Notes: generated by a model from the letters alone, not told the origin. Shown: positions 9,001-18,443, counted from the first letter of the stretch. The stretch is 64,000 bases of DNA from Mesorhizobium sp. SOD10 (GCA_000824805.1 CCNA01000027.1:1-64000); one strand, 5' to 3'. Numbers and translations: made by a program.

Positions 9001-9422
9001 GTGTTTAACGACCTTCATCTGCTTGTTGAGGATCAGCTCAGTTGCCGGGTGGTCGTCGACTGAGCTCAGCGTGGTGCTCGATGCCGACCTCCTGCTCGTC
9101 CAGGAGCAGGGTGCTGCTGGCGAGAGTGCGTGATCGCCATCGAAACCGGGCATGTCGTCTGAGCGGCGAGGAGCCGATTCCACCCGCGCAGAGAGGTTCT
9201 GACCCAGCCCTGACATGTTGCCCCAGCCTTGACATGTGGCTTGCTCCATTGATCGATCGCGAGGGCACTCGCAGCATGATTGTCGTCTCGGCGGTGTTTG
9301 CCGCATCGCCAATAGGCGTTTCAAAACTCGTGCCAATTCGCCTGAACAAGCGTAAAAAACGTTCCGCACACTGATCAATGATTTATGTGAGAGTTCAGTG
9401 GGAACCGAGGCCGGACACTTCG

Positions 9423-9438
9423 TGTCACGTACTCGACA
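9423..9438 (+). promoter_or_regulatory. NifA UAS for the iscA-nifSVW operon
   Basis: TGT-CACGTACTCG-ACA is an exact TGT-N10-ACA. A near-match (TGT-N10-ACG) follows at 9452-9467, possibly a second weaker site. Both lie 80-120 bp upstream of the sigma-54 element at 9544. Confidence 0.82.
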
Positions 9439-9543
9439 AACCCGACAGTCGTGTCGGTTTCCCGACGTCTTTTCAGCAATTGGCCAACAGGATTGATAGC
9501 GCCGCTAGAGGGATCGCGCCGTGTTGGAACGGTTTTTCCTCTT

Positions 9544-9559
9544 TGGCACGGTCCCTGCT
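9544..9559 (+). promoter_or_regulatory. Sigma-54 promoter of the iscA-nifSVW operon
   Basis: TGGCACGGTCCCTGCT has GG at 9545 and GC at 9557 with N10 between. It is 44 bp upstream of the iscA-like start codon. Between 9019 and 9423 I saw no gene. Confidence 0.82.
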
Positions 9560-9602
9560 GCGTGATCCGCAAAGACGTCGCGGATTGAGGAGAAATCTTG
9601 CC

Positions 9603-9923
9603 ATGATCACGCTCACCGACAATGCCGTTGCCGCCGTCAAGACCGCTCTTTCCCGCGCCAGCGAGCAAGCGGAGGGCTTTCGCATTATGGTCCAGACCGG
9701 CGGCTGCGCCGGGTTCAAATACATATTGGGCCTGGAGAGCGTCTCGCGCCAGGGCGATGTGATCACGGAGACAGATGGGATCAAGCTGTTTGTGGATGCA
9801 GACTCCCAACCCCATGTTGCCGGCATGACCGTCGACTTCGTCACCGGGCTCGACTCTTCCGGCTTTGTCTTCGAAAACCCCAACGCGCGGGACAAGTGCG
9901 GCTGCGGCAAGTCCTACAGTTAA
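9603..9923 (+). CDS. IscA/HesB-like A-type Fe-S carrier (nif-associated)
   Basis: 106 residues, with the three conserved cysteines of A-type carriers at 35 (TGGCAGF), 99 and 101 (CGCG near the C-terminus). They accept Fe-S clusters assembled with sulfur from NifS and pass them to apo-proteins such as nitrogenase. The ATG is preceded by GAGGAGA. An in-frame upstream extension to 9378 crosses the promoter and is rejected. It is the first gene of the nifS operon, 15 bp before nifS. Confidence 0.93.
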   Translation: MITLTDNAVAAVKTALSRASEQAEGFRIMVQTGGCAGFKYILGLESVSRQGDVITETDGIKLFVDADSQPHVAGMTVDFVTGLDSSGFVFENPNARDKCGCGKSYS

Positions 9924-9938
9924 CTGAGGACTGTTCGT

Positions 9939-11156
9939 ATGAGGCCTGTCTACCTCGACAACAACGCAACGACACGGGACGATCCTGACGTTGTGCAAGC
10001 GATGTTGCCGTACTTCACGGATCAATTCGGCAACCCTTCGTCGACGCACGCTTTTGGCGCCTCAGTCGGTGCGGCGATAAAAAAGGCGCGGCGGCAGTTG
10101 CAGGCGCTGATCGGCGCGCAGTTCGACGATGAGATCACCTTCACCTCGGGTGGAACAGAAAGCGACAATGCAGCGATCCTTTCGGCGCTCGAGGTCACGC
10201 CCGACCGAACCGAGATCGTGACGTCCGCGGTCGAGCATGCCGCTGTATTGACGCTGTGCGCGCATCTTGAGCAGACTCGCCGCGTCAAGGTCCACAGGAT
10301 TCCTGTGGATCGCCATGGCCGGCTTGATCTCGACGCCTACAAGGCAGCCCTCTCGCCCCGTGTGGCAATCGTCTCGGTCATGTGGGCGAACAACGAGACC
10401 GGTACGATCTTTCCCGTGTCCAGGCTCGCCGAGTTGGCCAAGGAAATTGGCGCCCTTTTCCATACCGATGCGGTGCAGGCGGTTGGCAAGCTTCCGATGG
10501 ACCTGAAATCGACCGCTATCGACATGCTGTCGCTCTCCGGCCACAAGCTTCATGGCCCCAAAGGGATCGGCGCGCTTTGGATAAAGCGTGGCGTGCACTT
10601 CCGCTCGCTCATCAAGGGTGGAGGCCAACAGCACGGCCGGCGTGCCGGCACCGAGAACACGCCCGGCATAGTCGGGCTCGGCACGGCAGCCGAACTCGCT
10701 TTGAAATTCATGGAGGATGCGACCACACGTGTAAAGTCGCTGCGCGACCGCCTGGAGGATGGAATTCTCCAGCGCATCCCAAACACCTGTGTCACTGGCG
10801 ATCCGGTGGAGCGGTTGCCAAACACCGCAAACATCTCCTTTGAACATACCGAAAGCGACGGCATCCCACATCTGCTGAGCCGCGTAGGCATCGCCTGTTC
10901 CTCCGGCTCCGCCTGCACCTCCGGCTCAATGGAACCGAGCCATGTCCTGAGCGCGATGCAGATGCCACACGGGGCAGTCCGCTTCTCGTTCGCGCGCGAC
11001 AACGGCGAAGAAGACGTCGAGCGGGTGCTTGAGGTCATGCCGGCAATCGTGGAGAAGCTGCGTGACTCTCCCGGTTCTGGGTCGCGTGGGCGAAGTCCCG
11101 AAGACGTTCGATCCTGTCTGTACCTGACCGGCAGCAGAACAGGCTGCCGTTCATGA
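9939..11156 (+). CDS. nifS: NifS cysteine desulfurase
   Basis: 405 residues. Pyridoxal-phosphate enzyme that removes sulfur from L-cysteine for nitrogenase Fe-S and cofactor clusters. The PLP lysine is K203 in SLSGHKLHG. The persulfide-forming cysteine is C326 in GSACTSG. The N-terminal VYLDNNATT is typical of class V aminotransferase-like NifS. It follows the IscA-like carrier, and its stop overlaps the nifV start (ATGA-type overlap at 11153-11156), implying translational coupling. Confidence 0.97.
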   Translation: MRPVYLDNNATTRDDPDVVQAMLPYFTDQFGNPSSTHAFGASVGAAIKKARRQLQALIGAQFDDEITFTSGGTESDNAAILSALEVTPDRTEIVTSAVEHAAVLTLCAHLEQTRRVKVHRIPVDRHGRLDLDAYKAALSPRVAIVSVMWANNETGTIFPVSRLAELAKEIGALFHTDAVQAVGKLPMDLKSTAIDMLSLSGHKLHGPKGIGALWIKRGVHFRSLIKGGGQQHGRRAGTENTPGIVGLGTAAELALKFMEDATTRVKSLRDRLEDGILQRIPNTCVTGDPVERLPNTANISFEHTESDGIPHLLSRVGIACSSGSACTSGSMEPSHVLSAMQMPHGAVRFSFARDNGEEDVERVLEVMPAIVEKLRDSPGSGSRGRSPEDVRSCLYLTGSRTGCRS

Positions 11157-12361
11157 GCCGTGATGTCTTCCTCAACGACACGACCTTACGCGACGGCGAG
11201 CAGGCGCCCGGTGTCGCCTTTACGACGGCGGAAAAGCTGGAGCTCGCCGAGTCTCTTGTGGCCGCCGGCGTCCCAGAGATCGAGATCGGCACGCCGATCA
11301 TGGGCGGCGACGAGATCGAAACAATTCGCGCCGCGGTCGCGCGGCGTCTCCCGGTTCGGCTGATGGCCTGGTGCCGGATGAAGGCGCGCGATCTCGATGC
11401 AGCGATCGAGAGCGGCGTCAGCGCCGTCAATCTGTCGCTGCCTGCATCCGACATCCAACTTGCCGCCAAGCTCGGCCTCGATCAGGCGGGAGCGCTCCAG
11501 CTCATCGAGGATATGGTGAGGCGCGCAGCCGCTACTGGCTTCTTCGTCGCTGTGGGCTGCGAGGATGCCTCGCGGGCTGATGGGGATTATCTTGCCCGCG
11601 TCATCGAAACGGCTGCGCGCGCCGGCGCAAGCCGCGTCAGGCTTGCCGACACGGTCGGCATTCTCGACCCGTTCTCGACTTTCGAACTCGTCGCCCAGCT
11701 CATGGCAAAGTCTGAAATCGACCTCGAATTTCATGCGCACAACGATCTCGGCCTTGCGGCCGCCAACACACTGGCCGCGATCCGCGCAGGCGCGCGCCAT
11801 GCTTCCGTCACCGTCCTCGGGCTCGGCGAGCGTGCGGGTAATGCCGCGCTGGAAGAAGTGGCGGCCGCGATGGCCGTCATCGACGGCGCGGATACTGGTA
11901 TCGAGCTGACCGCATTGCCCGACCTCGCCGCCCAGGTGGCTTGCGCCGCCCGCCGGCAGACGGCGACTATTAAACCGGTCGTCGGCGCCGATGTTTTCAC
12001 CCACGAATCCGGCACTCACGTCGCAGGGCTGCTGAAGGACCCGCGCGCCTATCAGGGGCTCGACCCGGCACTCGTGGGCCGCTGCCGGCGTATCGTCATC
12101 GGTAAGCATTCCGGCGCCACCGCGATTGCCCGCGTGCTGAGCGAAAGCGGTCGCGATCTCGACCCGGATTTGGCAGCCGCCATCGTGGCTCGCGTCCGCC
12201 GCGAGGCGGCCGCGACCAAATCGGTCGTGACAGCAACTCAACTGGTCGAGCTCTACGATGGAATGTGCAGCGAGGCACGCCTCGCGGATCTCACCGGTCC
12301 AGGTCGGCTGGGCGACGAACACAGCGATGCCACTGTTATTCGACCAGCGAGATGGCCATGA
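11153..12361 (+). CDS. nifV: NifV homocitrate synthase
   Basis: 402 residues. It condenses acetyl-CoA with 2-oxoglutarate to give homocitrate, the organic ligand of FeMo-cofactor. The N-terminal NDTTLRDGEQAPGVAF and the EFHAHNDLGLA metal-binding segment are signatures of the HMGL-like TIM barrel. SGTHVAGLLKDPRAY is typical of homocitrate synthases. The start overlaps the nifS stop, and the stop overlaps nifW. Homocitrate synthase is variable among rhizobia because some rely on plant FEN1 homocitrate. Here the gene is intact. Confidence 0.96.
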   Translation: MSRDVFLNDTTLRDGEQAPGVAFTTAEKLELAESLVAAGVPEIEIGTPIMGGDEIETIRAAVARRLPVRLMAWCRMKARDLDAAIESGVSAVNLSLPASDIQLAAKLGLDQAGALQLIEDMVRRAAATGFFVAVGCEDASRADGDYLARVIETAARAGASRVRLADTVGILDPFSTFELVAQLMAKSEIDLEFHAHNDLGLAAANTLAAIRAGARHASVTVLGLGERAGNAALEEVAAAMAVIDGADTGIELTALPDLAAQVACAARRQTATIKPVVGADVFTHESGTHVAGLLKDPRAYQGLDPALVGRCRRIVIGKHSGATAIARVLSESGRDLDPDLAAAIVARVRREAAATKSVVTATQLVELYDGMCSEARLADLTGPGRLGDEHSDATVIRPARWP

Positions 12362-12738
12362 ATTGTTCCCCTGACGGCCGCCCCATCGATGTTACCGACA
12401 TCCTCGCGCGACTGAAGGGCCTGTCGGCCGCGGAGGAGTTCTTCGCCCTCCTTGGGGTCTCCTATGATCCAAAGGTGCTGAATGTCTCACGGCTTCATAT
12501 CATGAAGCGCGTGGGCCAGTATCTTGCCGAAGAAGATCTATCCGATCTGCCCGACCAGGTGGTCGCGGCGCGGGTGCGCGCCACACTGCAACGCGCCTAT
12601 GAGGACTTCGCGACATCCTCCCCACTCACGCATCGGGTCTTCAAGGTGCTCAAAGACCGCGATCCGAACAAGCCTGCCAGGCCGGGACGCACCTTCGTCC
12701 CGTTCGAGTCCGTACTGAAGCGTTTCCCAAAGGAATGA
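12358..12738 (+). CDS. nifW: NifW nitrogenase-stabilising protein
   Basis: 126 residues. NifW binds and protects the MoFe protein, especially against oxygen. DILARLKGLSAAEEFFALLGVSYDP at the start and the conserved FVPFESV near the end identify the family. The ATG at 12358 overlaps the nifV stop; ATG 12352 in the same frame is equally possible. Last gene before the separate fixABCX promoter. Confidence 0.94.
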   Translation: MNCSPDGRPIDVTDILARLKGLSAAEEFFALLGVSYDPKVLNVSRLHIMKRVGQYLAEEDLSDLPDQVVAARVRATLQRAYEDFATSSPLTHRVFKVLKDRDPNKPARPGRTFVPFESVLKRFPKE

Positions 12739-12763
12739 GAGTGACATGGTTGCGACGCGATAA

Positions 12764-12779
12764 TGTCGAGAAGCCGACA
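12764..12779 (+). promoter_or_regulatory. NifA UAS for fixABCX-nifA
   Basis: TGT-CGAGAAGCCG-ACA, exact TGT-N10-ACA, 25 bp after the nifW stop and about 80 bp upstream of the sigma-54 element at 12853. Confidence 0.82.
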
Positions 12780-12852
12780 AATCCGGTCGTCGTGAACTCG
12801 GCCCTGAAAGGGACCAACCGAGCCTCCAGCAATAGGACGACGCAAAACGACT

Positions 12853-12868
12853 TGGCACGAGTAGTGCT
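12853..12868 (+). promoter_or_regulatory. Sigma-54 promoter of fixABCX
   Basis: TGGCACGAGTAGTGCT with GG (12854-12855), N10 and GC (12866-12867). It is 49 bp before the fixA ATG. Confidence 0.83.
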
Positions 12869-12916
12869 GCCAACCAGATCAGACCGCACCCGGTTGAAAG
12901 CCCAAAGAGACCGCCA

Positions 12917-13768
12917 ATGCACATCGTAGTCTGCATCAAGCAAGTGCCGGACTCGGCGCAAATACGGGTCCATCCCGTCACGAACACGATCATGCGCCAG
13001 GGTGTGCCTACCATCATCAATCCTTACGACCTGTTCGCCCTCGAAGAAGCGCTCAGACTGCGCGACACCTACGGCGGCGAGGTCACCGTGCTCACTATGG
13101 GTCCGCCCATGGCAGAGGACGCCTTGCGCAAGGCCCTCGGTTACGGCGCCGACCGCGCGGTGCTGTTGACCGACCGCTACTTTGCCGGCTCCGACACGCT
13201 GGCGACCTCGTACGCACTTTCCCAGGCAATCGCGAAGGTTGGCGAGACGTTCGGCACTCCAGACATCGTCTTCACCGGCAAGCAGACGATTGATGGAGAC
13301 ACCGCCCAAGTCGGACCCGGCATCGCCAAGCGCCTCGATCTCATGCAACTGACCTACGTCGCGAAGATCCCCTCCATTGACCTCGCTGCCGGCGAAATCA
13401 AGGTCGAGCGCCGCTGTGAAGGGGGCACTCAGATGCTGCAGAGCAGGCTGCCTTGTCTCATCACGATGCTGGAAGGCACAAACGAGGTGCGTCGGGGCTC
13501 GCTCGAGGACGCCCTTTACGCCGCGCGCAGCCAAGTCCTGAGATGGAGTGCGGCCGACGCCGGCATCGATGACCTGACCAGATGCGGCCTGCGCGGCTCG
13601 CCGACGGTCGTCAAGCGCGTTTTCGCCCCTACAGCGCGGGCGGAAAAGGCGGCACTTATCGACGCCGCCGAGAGGAATTTGCGTGATCTCGCTGACGAAC
13701 TTATCGCCGCAATCTTAACCCGCGGTCCAGCGCTGGAACAGGAACTCGCCTTCAACAGCGGCGAATGA
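12917..13768 (+). CDS. fixA: FixA, electron-transfer flavoprotein beta subunit
   Basis: 283 residues. The ETF-beta fold starts HIVVCIKQVPDSAQIRV. The motif QTIDGDTAQVGPGIAKRL is typical of the FixA nucleotide-binding region. With FixB it forms the flavin-bifurcating complex that sends low-potential electrons from NADH to ferredoxin or flavodoxin for nitrogenase, paired with quinone reduction through FixC/FixX. It has its own NifA/sigma-54 promoter and is followed by fixB after 15 bp. Confidence 0.96.
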   Translation: MHIVVCIKQVPDSAQIRVHPVTNTIMRQGVPTIINPYDLFALEEALRLRDTYGGEVTVLTMGPPMAEDALRKALGYGADRAVLLTDRYFAGSDTLATSYALSQAIAKVGETFGTPDIVFTGKQTIDGDTAQVGPGIAKRLDLMQLTYVAKIPSIDLAAGEIKVERRCEGGTQMLQSRLPCLITMLEGTNEVRRGSLEDALYAARSQVLRWSAADAGIDDLTRCGLRGSPTVVKRVFAPTARAEKAALIDAAERNLRDLADELIAAILTRGPALEQELAFNSGE

Positions 13769-13783
13769 CGGCAAGGAGAGACG

Positions 13784-14893
13784 ATGTCGAGCGCGAATCG
13801 AGAAGCCCCTCGCCCTGCCTCCGGCCGTGCCGGCACAAAGAAGGAGCTGCCCGACCATTTCAAAGACTATCGCCACGTCTGGGTCTTTATCGAGCTCGAG
13901 CGCGGCCAGGTCCACCCGGTATCGTTCGAACTGCTCGGTGAAGGCCGCAAGCTCGCCGACAAGCTTGGCGTCGAGCTCGCGGGAATCGTGCTCGGACCGC
14001 CAGGAGAGACCACCCAGTCTGCGGTAGCCGAGGCCTTCGCTTATGGCGCCGATCTTGTCTACAACGTCGAGGCGCCGTTGCTTGCCGACTATCGCAACGA
14101 GCCTTTCACCAAGGCGATGACGGATCTTGTCAATGCCCATAAACCCGAGATCCTGCTTCTCGGGGCGACCACACTCGGCAGGGATCTTGCTGGTTCGGTC
14201 GCAACAACCTTGAAGACAGGGCTCACGGCCGACTGCACCGAACTCGACGTCGATACGGACGGTTCGCTCGCTGCGACCCGTCCAACTTTCGGCGGTTCCT
14301 TACTGTGCACGATCTACACGCTCAACTACCGGCCGCAGATGGCGACAGTACGACCGAGGGTCATGGCCATGCCGCGGCGGATGGATAAGCCGGTCGGCCG
14401 TGTCATCCGGCACCAGCTATCGGTAGCCGAGGATGACATCGTCACCAAAATCCTCGGTTTCCTGCCGGATAGCCAGTCTGGAAAGGCCAATCTTGCCTAT
14501 GCCGACGTGGTGGTTGCAGGAGGCCTCGGTCTAGGGGCGGCGGAGAACCTGCAGCTTGTGAAGGATCTTGCGCGAGCAATCGGCGCCGAGCATGGCTGCT
14601 CGCGCCCTTTGGTCCAAAAGGGCTGGCTGTCGGCTGATCGGCAGATCGGCCAAACAGGCAAGACCATCCGGCCGAAGCTTTACATAGCGGCTGGAATTTC
14701 CGGCGCTATCCAGCACCGGGTTGGCGTCGAAGGGGCGGATCTCATCGTGGCTATCAACACCGACCCGAACGCGCCGATTTTCGATTTCGCCCACCTAGGG
14801 ATCATCACCGATGCGATCCGCTTCCTTCCCGCACTGACGGAAGCCTTCACGCGGCGGCTGTCGCCCCACAGTCGCGATAAGCTTGCGAGCTAG
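13784..14893 (+). CDS. fixB: FixB, electron-transfer flavoprotein alpha subunit
   Basis: 369 residues. The N-terminal half has the ETF-alpha beta-strand region (HVWVFIELERGQVHPVS). The C-terminal FAD domain shows VVVAGGLGLG and YIAAGISGAIQHRVG, which bind FAD and contact FixA. The stop of this gene is 10 bp before the fixC ATG. Full length for the family. Confidence 0.96.
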   Translation: MSSANREAPRPASGRAGTKKELPDHFKDYRHVWVFIELERGQVHPVSFELLGEGRKLADKLGVELAGIVLGPPGETTQSAVAEAFAYGADLVYNVEAPLLADYRNEPFTKAMTDLVNAHKPEILLLGATTLGRDLAGSVATTLKTGLTADCTELDVDTDGSLAATRPTFGGSLLCTIYTLNYRPQMATVRPRVMAMPRRMDKPVGRVIRHQLSVAEDDIVTKILGFLPDSQSGKANLAYADVVVAGGLGLGAAENLQLVKDLARAIGAEHGCSRPLVQKGWLSADRQIGQTGKTIRPKLYIAAGISGAIQHRVGVEGADLIVAINTDPNAPIFDFAHLGIITDAIRFLPALTEAFTRRLSPHSRDKLAS

Positions 14894-14903
14894 GGAGTTG
14901 GAC

Positions 14904-16211
14904 ATGATCAAGGAAAAATTCGACGCCATTGTTGTTGGGGCCGGCATGTCGGGAAACGCTGCTGCTTACACCATGGCAAGCCAGGGCCTGAACGTGTTGC
15001 AGTTGGAGCGAGGTGAATATCCGGGCTCCAAGAACGTTCAGGGTGCAATCATGTACGCGAACATGCTCGAGAAGATCATCCCGGATTTCCGGGATGATGC
15101 GCCTCTCGAGCGGCATTTGGTCGAACAGCGGCTTTGGGTGATGGACGACACATCCCACACCGGGATTCACTATCGGTCGGACGACTTCAACGAGGCCAAG
15201 CCCAACCGCTATACGATCATCCGCGCCCAATTCGACAAATGGTTTTCGCGTAAGGTGCGCGAGGCCGGTGCGACGGTTCTGTGCGAGACGACCGTGACGG
15301 AACTCGTGCGCGATGGCAAGGACAAGGTGGTCGGCGTCCGCACCGACCGGGCCGGCGGAGAGATTTTCGCGGACGTTGTCGTTCTCGCAGAAGGGGTCTG
15401 CGGACTGCTTGGCACGCGCGCCAGGCTTCGCCAGATGCCGAGGCCGAAATCCGTGGCGCTCGCCGTCAAGGAAATGCATTTCCTGCCTGAAGAGGTCATA
15501 GAGCAGCGGTTCGCCCTCAAGGCCGGTGAAGGCTGCGTGATCGAGGCCGTGGGTACAATCTCCCGCAGCATGGCCGGGCTCGGCTTTCTTTACACCAACA
15601 AGGAATCGATCTCACTGGGCATCGGCTGCCTTGTTTCGGATTTCGCTTCGACGATGGAGAGCCCATACGTCGTACTCGAAACGTTAAAAAATCATCCTTC
15701 GATCCGGCCTTTAATCGCCGGCTCGGAGATGAAAGAATATGCCGCGCATCTCATTCCCGAAGGTGGCTACAAAGCGATTCCGCAGCTGTTTGGCGACGGT
15801 TGGGTGGTGGTCGGCGATGCCGCGCAATTGAACAACGCCGTCCACCGCGAGGGTTCGAACCTCGCCATGACCTCTGGCCGCATCGCGGCTGAGGCAATCG
15901 TGCAGGTCAAGAGCCGCAAGCGCCCCATGACAAAACAGAACCTTGCCCTATACAAGACAATGTTGGACAAGTCTTTCGTAATCAAAGATCTGAAGAAATA
16001 CAAAGACATGCCGGCCCTGCTCCACACCAATTCCCGGAATTTCTTCACGACCTACCCGCAGCTGATGTCGCAGGCGGCCCAGACCTTCATGCGGGTCGAC
16101 GGCACCCCGAAAATCGACAAGGAAAAGGCGACCACTACTGCCTTCATCAAGGCGCGTTCGCGCTGGGGGCTGCTGAGCGACGTGGTCCGCCTGGCATTCG
16201 CCTGGCGCTAG
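14904..16211 (+). CDS. fixC: FixC flavoprotein (ETF-quinone oxidoreductase-like)
   Basis: 435 residues from MIKEKFDAIVVGAGMSGN. The 7-residue longer reading lacks a ribosome site, whereas AGGGAG precedes 14904. The N-terminal GxGxxG dinucleotide fold (VGAGMSGNAAA) binds FAD. A second FAD motif, GDGWVVVGDAAQLNN, lies near residue 300. FixC with FixX is the membrane-associated side of the FixABCX bifurcating complex. Confidence 0.96.
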   Translation: MIKEKFDAIVVGAGMSGNAAAYTMASQGLNVLQLERGEYPGSKNVQGAIMYANMLEKIIPDFRDDAPLERHLVEQRLWVMDDTSHTGIHYRSDDFNEAKPNRYTIIRAQFDKWFSRKVREAGATVLCETTVTELVRDGKDKVVGVRTDRAGGEIFADVVVLAEGVCGLLGTRARLRQMPRPKSVALAVKEMHFLPEEVIEQRFALKAGEGCVIEAVGTISRSMAGLGFLYTNKESISLGIGCLVSDFASTMESPYVVLETLKNHPSIRPLIAGSEMKEYAAHLIPEGGYKAIPQLFGDGWVVVGDAAQLNNAVHREGSNLAMTSGRIAAEAIVQVKSRKRPMTKQNLALYKTMLDKSFVIKDLKKYKDMPALLHTNSRNFFTTYPQLMSQAAQTFMRVDGTPKIDKEKATTTAFIKARSRWGLLSDVVRLAFAWR

Positions 16212-16220
16212 GAGGACGAG

Positions 16221-16514
16221 ATGACAATTGCAGGATCACGCATCGAGGAGAAGCTCTACCAGAACCGCTACCTGGTCGATTCGGGGCGCCCACATATAAA
16301 AGTGCGACCGCACCAGAAGCCAAGCGCCAACCTGCTTGCGTTGACGCGCGTCTGCCCGGCCCAATGTTATGAATTGACCGACGAGGGCCAAGTGGAGATC
16401 ACCGCCGACGGCTGCATGGAGTGCGGCACCTGTCGGATACTGTGCGAGGCCAGCGGTGAGATCGAGTGGAATTATCCGCGCGGCGGCTTCGGTGTCCTCT
16501 TCAAGTTCGGATGA
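16221..16514 (+). CDS. fixX: FixX ferredoxin-like protein
   Basis: 97 residues. The cysteine pattern CPAQC ... CMECGTCRILC holds one 4Fe-4S cluster. FixX is the ferredoxin-like partner of FixC. It starts 9 bp after fixC with AGGAGG-like DNA (gctaggaggacgag) before the ATG. It ends the fixABCX unit, and nifA follows after 168 bp. Confidence 0.95.
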   Translation: MTIAGSRIEEKLYQNRYLVDSGRPHIKVRPHQKPSANLLALTRVCPAQCYELTDEGQVEITADGCMECGTCRILCEASGEIEWNYPRGGFGVLFKFG

Positions 16515-16565
16515 CCTGCGCACGCATGCGCCGTCGCAAAGGCGTGCCAACAGCTGAAATTGCCG

Positions 16566-16592
16566 CAATTGCAACCTGACAATTTGCAATTG
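16566..16592 (+). repeat. Perfect 9-bp inverted repeat between fixX and nifA
   Basis: Arms CAATTGCAA (16566-16574) and TTGCAATTG (16584-16592) are separated by 9 nt. The repeat is AT-rich with no T-run after it, so it fits a protein-binding operator better than a terminator. It lies about 90 bp before the nifA ATG. The binding factor is unknown; a LacI-type regulator such as the one at 39574 is one candidate. Confidence 0.6.
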
Positions 16593-16682
16593 AACAGGGG
16601 CTCGTTAATACTGGGGTCTCGCGAGTCGAAATACATAAAGGCGCTTTGGGAGGAGCACCCTGCAACCCCTGAGGTGTTTTCC

Positions 16683-18443
16683 ATGGCTCAAATAATGCGG
16701 GATCGGGTGCACGAGGTAGGGCTTCGCGACACCAGGCCACCTATCAAAGCCATGCACGAGCCGAACATCCCGCTCAGGGGAATCTACGAGATATCCGAGA
16801 TCCTGACCGCTCCCACGCGGCTGGAGATCACGCTTGGCAATGTCGTCAACGTACTCTCCTCGTTTGTGCAAATGCGTCATGGAGCAATGGTCGTCCTGGA
16901 CGCGGAAGGAGAGCTGGAGATTGCCGCAACCGCCGGCAACAACCAGGCACCTCAATCAGACTGGCGCCACGTCATACCGCAGTCCGTGGTAGACCGGATC
17001 GTCGCTACGGGGACGCCGCTCGTCCTACACGATGTCAGCAAGTCCGAATTATTTCAGGCTGGTGTTCAAACGGCTTCGAGCAGCGCCACCATGCCGGTTA
17101 CCTTTATCGGAGTGCCAATAGAGGCTGGGGATGAAATCCTCGGTACACTGTCGATCGACCGTGTCGGGGACCGCGCCGCCAGCGTGCGTTGCGACGAAGA
17201 CGTATCCTTCCTGACGATGGTCGCCAATCTTGTCGGCCGGACCATCCGCCTCCATCGCATCCTGAGCACAGATCGTCAGCGGCTTGTCGAGGAGCAGCGG
17301 AGACCGGAGAAATGGGTCGACGAGAAGGAGACCCGCCCTGCCCGGCATTCGCATGTCAAGATCGACGGGATCATCGGGGAAAGTCCCGCACTCAAGCAGG
17401 TGCTTGAAACCGTCGCGGTCGTAGCAAGAACCAACTCCACCGTGCTTTTGCGGGGTGAAAGCGGTACCGGCAAGGAGTTTTTTGCGCAGGCCATCCATAA
17501 GCTTTCGCCTCGCAGCAAGAAAGCGTTTGTCAAACTGAACTGCGCCGCACTGCCTGAAAGCGTTCTGGAATCGGAGTTGTTTGGGCATGAAAAGGGCGCC
17601 TTCACCGGGGCTGTCTCGCAGCGCGCCGGCCGTTTCGAACTAGCCAATGGCGGAACCCTGCTGCTTGACGAAATCGGCGAGATTTCGCCTGCCTTTCAGG
17701 CTAAGCTGTTGCGCGTCTTGCAGGAAGGCGAGTTGGAGCGCGTCGGCGGCACCAGGACGCTAACGGTCGACGTCCGGCTGATATGCGCCACCAACAAGGA
17801 CCTTGAGACGGCTGTCGTGAATGGAGAGTTCAGAGCCGACCTTTACTACCGCATCAATGTCGTGCCAATCATGCTGCCACCGCTCAGAGAGCGACCCGGT
17901 GATATTCCACGCCTTGCGAAGGCCTTCCTCGATCGATTCAATAGCGAGAACCACCGCGAGCTCGCCTTCGCTCCGTCTGCGCTTGAGCTGATCTCGCAAT
18001 GCTACTTCCCCGGTAACGTCCGTGAGCTGGAAAACTGCGTGCGAAGGACGGCCACGCTTGCGCGTTCAAGCACGGTCGCACCTTCGGATTTCGCCTGCCA
18101 GAATAGCCAGTGCCTGTCTTCCCTCCTCTGGAAAGGAGCCGAGCGTTCAAATGACAGCAATGCCAGCGATGAGTTCGGCCGCAACAGAATGCCGGCTGAA
18201 TCGCCGCTGGGAGCCAGGCGCATCGGCACCTGCGAGGGCGAGGCGGTGCCCGTCAACGGCCGCGATCCGAGCAATCCTGCCTGGGGTGCAACAGGCCTGC
18301 GTGTGACCGATCGCGCCCGGCTGATCGATGCGATGCAGAAAGCCGGCTGGGTTCAGGCCAAGGCTGGTCGTATCCTCGGCCTCACGCCGCGGCAAATCGG
18401 CTATGCCCTGCGTCGGCATGGTATCGAGGTGAAGAAGTTCTAA
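16683..18443 (+). CDS. nifA: NifA, sigma-54-dependent activator of nif/fix genes
   Basis: 586 residues from MAQIMRDRVHEVG, which GAGGTG precedes. A TTG-initiated extension to 16560 would cross the inverted repeat and is rejected. Domains in order: GAF sensor (about 30-190), AAA+ ATPase with Walker A GESGTGKE near 257 and the sigma-54 contact loop GAFTGA near 305, then a Fis-type HTH (about 550-586). Between AAA+ and HTH is C-x11-C-x19-C-x4-C, the cysteine set of oxygen-sensitive rhizobial NifA. It may be read through from fixABCX, giving positive feedback. Confidence 0.97.
   Translation: MAQIMRDRVHEVGLRDTRPPIKAMHEPNIPLRGIYEISEILTAPTRLEITLGNVVNVLSSFVQMRHGAMVVLDAEGELEIAATAGNNQAPQSDWRHVIPQSVVDRIVATGTPLVLHDVSKSELFQAGVQTASSSATMPVTFIGVPIEAGDEILGTLSIDRVGDRAASVRCDEDVSFLTMVANLVGRTIRLHRILSTDRQRLVEEQRRPEKWVDEKETRPARHSHVKIDGIIGESPALKQVLETVAVVARTNSTVLLRGESGTGKEFFAQAIHKLSPRSKKAFVKLNCAALPESVLESELFGHEKGAFTGAVSQRAGRFELANGGTLLLDEIGEISPAFQAKLLRVLQEGELERVGGTRTLTVDVRLICATNKDLETAVVNGEFRADLYYRINVVPIMLPPLRERPGDIPRLAKAFLDRFNSENHRELAFAPSALELISQCYFPGNVRELENCVRRTATLARSSTVAPSDFACQNSQCLSSLLWKGAERSNDSNASDEFGRNRMPAESPLGARRIGTCEGEAVPVNGRDPSNPAWGATGLRVTDRARLIDAMQKAGWVQAKAGRILGLTPRQIGYALRRHGIEVKKF

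Noticed and set aside
9038..9374. Frames between hmuS and the nifS promoter as a gene or IS end
   Set aside because: No recognisable motif; the resemblance to IS ends was too weak to name.
10062..10871. 269-residue minus-strand frame opposite nifS, and a similar one opposite nifV (11186-12322)
   Set aside because: No family features, and both lie antisense to certain genes.
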